From: UBA2705 sp963977125 | GTDB taxonomy: Bacteria > Pseudomonadota > Alphaproteobacteria > Micavibrionales > Micavibrionaceae | Assembly: GCA_963977125.1 (NCBI GenBank) | Contig: CAXBNJ010000001.1 | Span: 310,001-374,000, forward strand | DNA: 64,000 nucleotides | Reading direction: 5' to 3' | Shown here: piece by piece, positions 60,278 through 64,000 of the stretch | How positions within the stretch are numbered: position 1 is the first letter of the stretch | Layout of the letters: each line of letters begins with the position of its first letter | The notes under the pieces: generated by a model | The model's input: the letters and a program-made list of their open reading frames with translations, nothing else | Database searches by the model: none | Told to the model about the DNA's origin: nothing | Program-made: the position numbers and the translations under genes

Positions 60278-61414
60278 ATGAGTGATACAGAGAGCGAAGA
60301 GCTCGAGGAAATGAGCGAAGAAGAAGCGGCTATGGCGTCCGAATGGGAAGCCATGGCGGAAGATGGCGATTCTGACGCTGATATGGGCATCACAGAGGAT
60401 GAACTCGACTCTATGTTCGATGAGGACGAGGGCGGCGATTCTAGCGCGCGCATATTAAACCAAGAAGAAATTGACTCGCTACTGGGCTTTGATGATGACT
60501 TAGAAGGCGTTAATGAACAATCTGGCGTAATGGCGCTCGTTAATTCAGCTTTGGTTAATTATGAACGTCTACCGATGCTCGATATTGTTTTTGATCGCTT
60601 GGTGCGTTTAATGTCGACATCACTTCGTAATTTGACCTCTGATAATGTCGAGGTCTCGCTGGATCAAGTGTCCACTGTGCGTTTTGGCGATTATATGAAC
60701 TCTATCCCGCTGCCAGCGATGCTCTCGGTGTTTAAAGCCGAAGAGTGGGATAATAACGGCTTGCTTGTTGTTGATTCCGCATTAATTTACTCTGTTGTGG
60801 ATGTCCTGCTTGGTGGACGTAAAGGCAGCTCTGCTATTCGCGTCGAAGGGCGCCCTTATACAACAATCGAATCCAAACTGGTTGAGCGGATGATTCAGGT
60901 AAGCTTATCTGATTTGTCTTCTGCTTTTGACCCACTCTCTCCTGTAAGTTTTGCGCTTGATCGCATGGAAACAAACCCACGTTTTGCAACAATTACGCAA
61001 GGTGGTAATGCCTGCGTATTGGCGCGTTTGCGTGTCGATATGGGCGAGCGTGGCGGACGCGTCGAAATTCTTATTCCTTATGCAACGTTAGAGCCTATTC
61101 GCGAATTATTGCTTCAAATGTTTATGGGCGAAAAATTTGGTCGTGATTCTATCTGGGAATCGCACCTGACCGCAGAGCTATATAAAACAGAAATACAGCT
61201 ACAAGCCATCTTAGATGAAGTTACTCTGCCTCTTGGTGAAATGCTGGAGTGGAAAGTCGGTACGCAAATCATGCTCAACACGAAACCTGATGATGAGGTT
61301 GAATTGCGCTGTGGTGACTTCCCTATGTTTAAAGGGCCAGTAGGGCAGAAACTAGAACAATTAGCCGTTCGCATTGAACGCTACCTTGAAAAAGAGCCGG
61401 GGGATGACCAATGA
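60278..61414 (+). CDS. fliM: Flagellar motor switch protein FliM with acidic N-terminal extension
   Basis: C-ring switch protein that binds CheY-P. 378 residues from ATG 60278 (TTG 60272 possible); the usual length is about 330. The extra ~55 acidic residues precede the CheY-binding peptide ILNQEEIDSLLGF (about 59-71). A similar stretch, ITEDELDSMF (about 38-47), lies inside the extension. The middle domain has FDRLVRLMSTSLRNLTSDNVEVSL and DALIYSVVDVLLGG-like residues; the SpoA-type C-terminal domain has LGEMLEWKVGTQIMLNTKPDDEVELRCGDFPMF. It overlaps the DUF6468 gene by ATGA. The sigma-54-like promoter at 60116 serves it. Confidence 0.94.
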   Translation: MSDTESEELEEMSEEEAAMASEWEAMAEDGDSDADMGITEDELDSMFDEDEGGDSSARILNQEEIDSLLGFDDDLEGVNEQSGVMALVNSALVNYERLPMLDIVFDRLVRLMSTSLRNLTSDNVEVSLDQVSTVRFGDYMNSIPLPAMLSVFKAEEWDNNGLLVVDSALIYSVVDVLLGGRKGSSAIRVEGRPYTTIESKLVERMIQVSLSDLSSAFDPLSPVSFALDRMETNPRFATITQGGNACVLARLRVDMGERGGRVEILIPYATLEPIRELLLQMFMGEKFGRDSIWESHLTAELYKTEIQLQAILDEVTLPLGEMLEWKVGTQIMLNTKPDDEVELRCGDFPMFKGPVGQKLEQLAVRIERYLEKEPGDDQ

Positions 61415-61989
61415 ACCTGACCATAATTAGCGCCTTAATGGATATCCTTATTGTCATTTTATTGGTGGGGACGATTTACTATGCTTATTCTTTGTCACGC
61501 CAGTTGAAAATATTTCGCCAGAGCCGCCAAGAATTTGAATCGTTGCTCATGCAGTTAACCAGCCAAATTGGCGCGGCGAATGAATCGATTGATCATATGC
61601 AAGAAGCGGCGGACACGAACGGTCAAGTGCTTAATAAGCTTATCCGTGATGGTAAATTACTGGCTGATGAGCTTGATATGGTCAACGAGGCCAGTAATAA
61701 CTTGGCCAACAGGTTAGAGCGTGCAGCATCAATGGAACGCCCCGATGCACATAATATGGCGCAATATACAAACGAATCCGAAGCGGATTCTGAGGGCGCT
61801 ACTAAAGTGGGGGCTGATAAGCCGTCTCAGCAATCCTCGACACATGGAGGCTTCGCCATACAAGATCGCGAGGCCGAGAGTGAAGATGATGATATGTCTA
61901 TGGGCTTTGATGAAGGCGAAGACGATGTTGGGCATTTCCATTCACAGGCGGAACGTGAGTTATTTACCGCTTTGAAACGTAAAAGTTAG
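61411..61989 (+). CDS. DUF6468 domain-containing flagellar operon protein
   Basis: 192 residues. One N-terminal transmembrane helix (about 5-27, MDILIVILLVGTIYYAYSLS) and a coiled-coil-rich DUF6468 domain (about 28-115, SRQLKIFRQSRQEFESLLMQL and LADELDMVNEASNNLANRLER), then an acidic, low-complexity tail. The domain recurs between fliM and motE-like genes in alphaproteobacteria. Role unknown; a motor- or export-associated membrane protein is inferred. Start overlaps the fliM stop. Confidence 0.85.
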   Translation: MNLTIISALMDILIVILLVGTIYYAYSLSRQLKIFRQSRQEFESLLMQLTSQIGAANESIDHMQEAADTNGQVLNKLIRDGKLLADELDMVNEASNNLANRLERAASMERPDAHNMAQYTNESEADSEGATKVGADKPSQQSSTHGGFAIQDREAESEDDDMSMGFDEGEDDVGHFHSQAERELFTALKRKS

Positions 61990-61997
61990 AAAATAAA

Positions 61998-62711
61998 ATG
62001 AAAAGACGTAAGCTTACATTGCTATCTGTTCTTATTATTGTCGCCAGCGTTATGATGGTTGTGCGTTTAGGTGATATGTTCAACACGCTGACTTCTTATA
62101 ATACTGAGGGCGCAATAACAACAGGGCGTGCTTTTGCAGAAGATAAGGCGAAAAAACAAACCGATAAACCATCTGAAAAATCTATGGCGTCATCAGAAGA
62201 TGGCATGGATTTGGATGATCAGAAAAAAGCCATCGAGGATGTTGATGGCGATGTATCGCGCTGGACCGATGCGGATGATACGGATTTAGAATTGCCTGTA
62301 TTGCGCGTCGAGATGTTTAAAGAGCTTATCGCGCGCCGCGAGAACCTTAATAAACGTCAACGTATCTTACAGCAACGCGAAGCCTTACTTATGGCAGCGG
62401 AGCAAGAACTTGAACGTAAATATGATGAATTAACGAAACTGCGTGCAGAAATTGCTGAGTTACTCGAAACGCAATCAGTCGAAGAGCAAGAGCGCATTCG
62501 CTCACTTGTAAAAACATATGAGGGAATGAAAGCGAAAGATGCCGCGCGTATCTTTAATACATTATCCATTGATGTATTACTTGAAGTCCTTTCTGGAATG
62601 TCTGAACGTAAAACCGCGCCAATCCTAGCGAGTATGGAGACGGAGCGAGCGCGGCAAGTGACCATTTTGTTATCAGAACAAAAAAAACTACCCTCATTAC
62701 CTGTGCAGTAA
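61998..62711 (+). CDS. motE: MotE-like protein (MgtE-N-type flagellar periplasmic chaperone)
   Basis: 237 residues. Signal anchor at about 9-26, a disordered charged stretch, then a long coiled coil (about 105-165, ELIARRENLNKRQRILQQRE and ELERKYDELTKLRAEIAEL), and the C-terminal MgtE_N-like helices KTYEGMKAKDAARIFNTLSIDVLLEVLSGMSERKTAPILASM. MotE is a chaperone for the stator partner MotC in Sinorhizobium. Position after fliM and DUF6468 agrees. The protein is exported by its N-terminal signal anchor. Confidence 0.82.
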   Translation: MKRRKLTLLSVLIIVASVMMVVRLGDMFNTLTSYNTEGAITTGRAFAEDKAKKQTDKPSEKSMASSEDGMDLDDQKKAIEDVDGDVSRWTDADDTDLELPVLRVEMFKELIARRENLNKRQRILQQREALLMAAEQELERKYDELTKLRAEIAELLETQSVEEQERIRSLVKTYEGMKAKDAARIFNTLSIDVLLEVLSGMSERKTAPILASMETERARQVTILLSEQKKLPSLPVQ

Positions 62712-62846
62712 TCTTTGCATAAATCTAATTTTTTATTAATTCACTTTTTTTAATTACATTAGCGATCTCTTAATGAATGTGTAGGACTATAGAAGAGGAA
62801 TGTTTACCAATTTTTTTAAATATATTGAAATATCAGGAGAATTTAT

Positions 62847-63233
62847 ATGGCCGTAGACCTTAATATGAACGTGCTCATCGTCGATGATTACAAAACTATG
62901 CTGCGCATTATCAAAAACTTATTAAAACAACTTGGGTTTAATAACGTTGATGAAGCTATGGACGGCACTCAGGCGCTAGAGGCTTTTCAAAATAAAGAAT
63001 ATGGCCTGGTCATTTCTGATTGGAACATGGAGCCTATGTCAGGTTTTGATTTCTTGAAGGGCGTTCGTGGTGGCACTAAAAATAAAGATGTGCCCTTTAT
63101 TATGATTACAGCGGAAAGTAAGACTGAAAATGTTATTGCAGCCAAGCAAGCGGGCGTCAGCAATTATATTGTTAAGCCTTTTAATGCAGAAACATTAAAA
63201 AATAAAATAGCCACAGTCATTGGCGAATTCTAA
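62847..63233 (+). CDS. cheY: Chemotaxis response regulator CheY
   Basis: 128 residues, a stand-alone receiver. Acidic pocket Asp13-Asp14 in LIVDDYKTMLRII, phosphoacceptor Asp58 in LVISDWNMEPMSGFDFLK, Thr in MITAESK and Lys in NYIVKPFNAETLKNKI. Asp-Trp-Asn-Met after the strand is typical of CheY rather than of kinase-attached receivers. AGGAG precedes the start. The following gene is cheZ, its expected phosphatase. The kinase cheA is not in the window. Confidence 0.95.
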   Translation: MAVDLNMNVLIVDDYKTMLRIIKNLLKQLGFNNVDEAMDGTQALEAFQNKEYGLVISDWNMEPMSGFDFLKGVRGGTKNKDVPFIMITAESKTENVIAAKQAGVSNYIVKPFNAETLKNKIATVIGEF

Positions 63234-63282
63234 ATTTTGAATAAAGCGTGATAGGTTATCCGCATAAATAGGAAAAATAAAT

Positions 63283-63927
63283 ATGAATGATGATCAGTCA
63301 TCAGGTGGTTATGGGCGCGATAAAGTTGTCAAGATTATAACATCTGTAATGGACAAGGTGAATGAGGCTGAAGGCATGTCGCGTGAGGCTTTATACAGTG
63401 ATTTAAAAGGGTTACGACAGATTCTCGATGATGCACGCGAAGAGCTTCTTTTTGTTCGACCTGGCGATATTCAAGATGAGCATATTCCCAATGCGACTGG
63501 TGAGTTGGATGAGATTATTAAGTCAACTGAAGTGGCCACATCCTCAATTATGGATGCATGTGAAGTGCTTGAAACTGTAGCCGATAAACAAGATGATGCT
63601 GTGCAATCTGCTATGACGGATGAAATCACAAAGATTTATGAGGCGTGTTCTTTTCAGGATTTAACAGGACAGCGCGTTTCAAAAATCGTAAAAAGCCTTG
63701 TTCTTATTGATGAAAAAGTAACCCATATGCTGGATGTTATTGGTGCACGCCTATCGGATGTCGATGATGAGGTGGCACAAGAGCCTCAATGTGGTAATAT
63801 AAAAGATGTAGGCGATATTAATAATGTAAGTAACATTGATGATGAGAGCCTAATGAACGGCCCACAAAGCGCAGAGCAGGCTATATCACAAGATGAAATT
63901 GATAAATTACTCGCCGATTTTGATTAA
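63283..63927 (+). CDS. cheZ: Protein phosphatase CheZ
   Basis: Dephosphorylates CheY-P. 214 residues. The long helical hairpin contains EACSFQDLTGQRVSKIVKSL with Asp126 and Gln130 in the place of the E. coli catalytic pair Asp143/Gln147. The C-terminus (ISQDEIDKLLADFD, 201-214) is the CheY-binding peptide and closely resembles the FliM peptide encoded upstream. Gene order cheY-cheZ, with AGGA before the start. The last 73 bases of the window hold no further recognisable gene. Confidence 0.93.
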   Translation: MNDDQSSGGYGRDKVVKIITSVMDKVNEAEGMSREALYSDLKGLRQILDDAREELLFVRPGDIQDEHIPNATGELDEIIKSTEVATSSIMDACEVLETVADKQDDAVQSAMTDEITKIYEACSFQDLTGQRVSKIVKSLVLIDEKVTHMLDVIGARLSDVDDEVAQEPQCGNIKDVGDINNVSNIDDESLMNGPQSAEQAISQDEIDKLLADFD

Positions 63928-64000
63928 AGAAAACATAAAGAAATCCAGGTTAACGGGCCGGGATTTACACGGGCATTTTAAACCAATGACACATCAGAGC

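Noticed and set aside
1..64000. CRISPR arrays, insertion sequences, rRNA operons
   Set aside because: No regularly spaced direct repeats, transposase motifs or rRNA sequence were seen.

Overview
The window is chromosomal DNA of a flagellated, Gram-negative alphaproteobacterium with moderate to low GC (judged by eye). The placement rests on an unmistakable CtrA cell-cycle regulator beside fliI/fliJ, on the flagellar gene order fliL-fliM-DUF6468-motE-cheY-cheZ, and on the ispH-thrB-rnhA block, all familiar from alphaproteobacteria. KdsB, GmhA, FlgH and lipoproteins indicate an LPS-bearing outer membrane. The order is uncertain; a Rhodospirillales- or Micavibrio-like lineage is my guess. I see no insertion sequence, prophage, CRISPR array or rRNA. 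The only RNA gene is tRNA-Arg(ACG).

Layout. 1-4.65 kb: a cut-off metallophosphoesterase, then a minus-strand group with a LytS-type hybrid histidine kinase, a BPL-N-type amidotransferase and an unknown. 4.7-15.9 kb: housekeeping and regulatory genes (rlmJ, amn, sppA, a beta-lactamase-fold hydrolase, Lrp, ELM1-like, trxB, LysR) and an isolated short flagellin-like gene. 15.9-21.7 kb: a tightly packed minus-strand operon pgsA-ribA-pyrD-SBP-kdsB-histidine phosphatase with three 4-base stop/start overlaps. 21.8-25.7 kb: ctrA plus an endonuclease/exonuclease/phosphatase gene, divergent from fliI-fliJ across a regulatory-looking spacer. 25.7-30.2 kb: three envelope or unknown proteins and the tRNA.

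30.4-37.0 kb is the least explained stretch. A 1101-residue protein joins an ELM1-like domain to about six ~90-residue helical repeats. It runs convergently into a two-gene unit encoding a fold-type-I PLP enzyme and an HExxH protein, next to a membrane-anchored lytic transglycosylase. 37.2-43.5 kb carries a ClpP-like protease with a perfect CtrA-type box upstream, a fused CcsBA cytochrome c synthase with its TlpA/ResA thioredoxin (System II maturation, unusual for this class) and an ABC exporter. 43.5-47.5 kb is a second unexplained stretch: a GH108-type muramidase, a second lytic transglycosylase and two unknown proteins, none with a signal peptide, with a CtrA-type box before one of them.

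47.8-55.3 kb is metabolic (sucC without sucD, DUF3137, SDR, gmhA, a lipoprotein, ispH-thrB-rnhA). 55.5-63.9 kb is flagellar and chemotaxis: the minus-strand group flgF-flgG-flgA-flgH and the plus-strand group fliL-fliM-DUF6468-motE-cheY-cheZ. Sigma-54-like promoters (-24 GG / -12 GC) precede flgF and fliM. CtrA, sigma-54 and the CheY/FliM/CheZ peptide motifs suggest that motility and cell cycle are coupled here, with the unknown wall-active cluster possibly in the same regulon.
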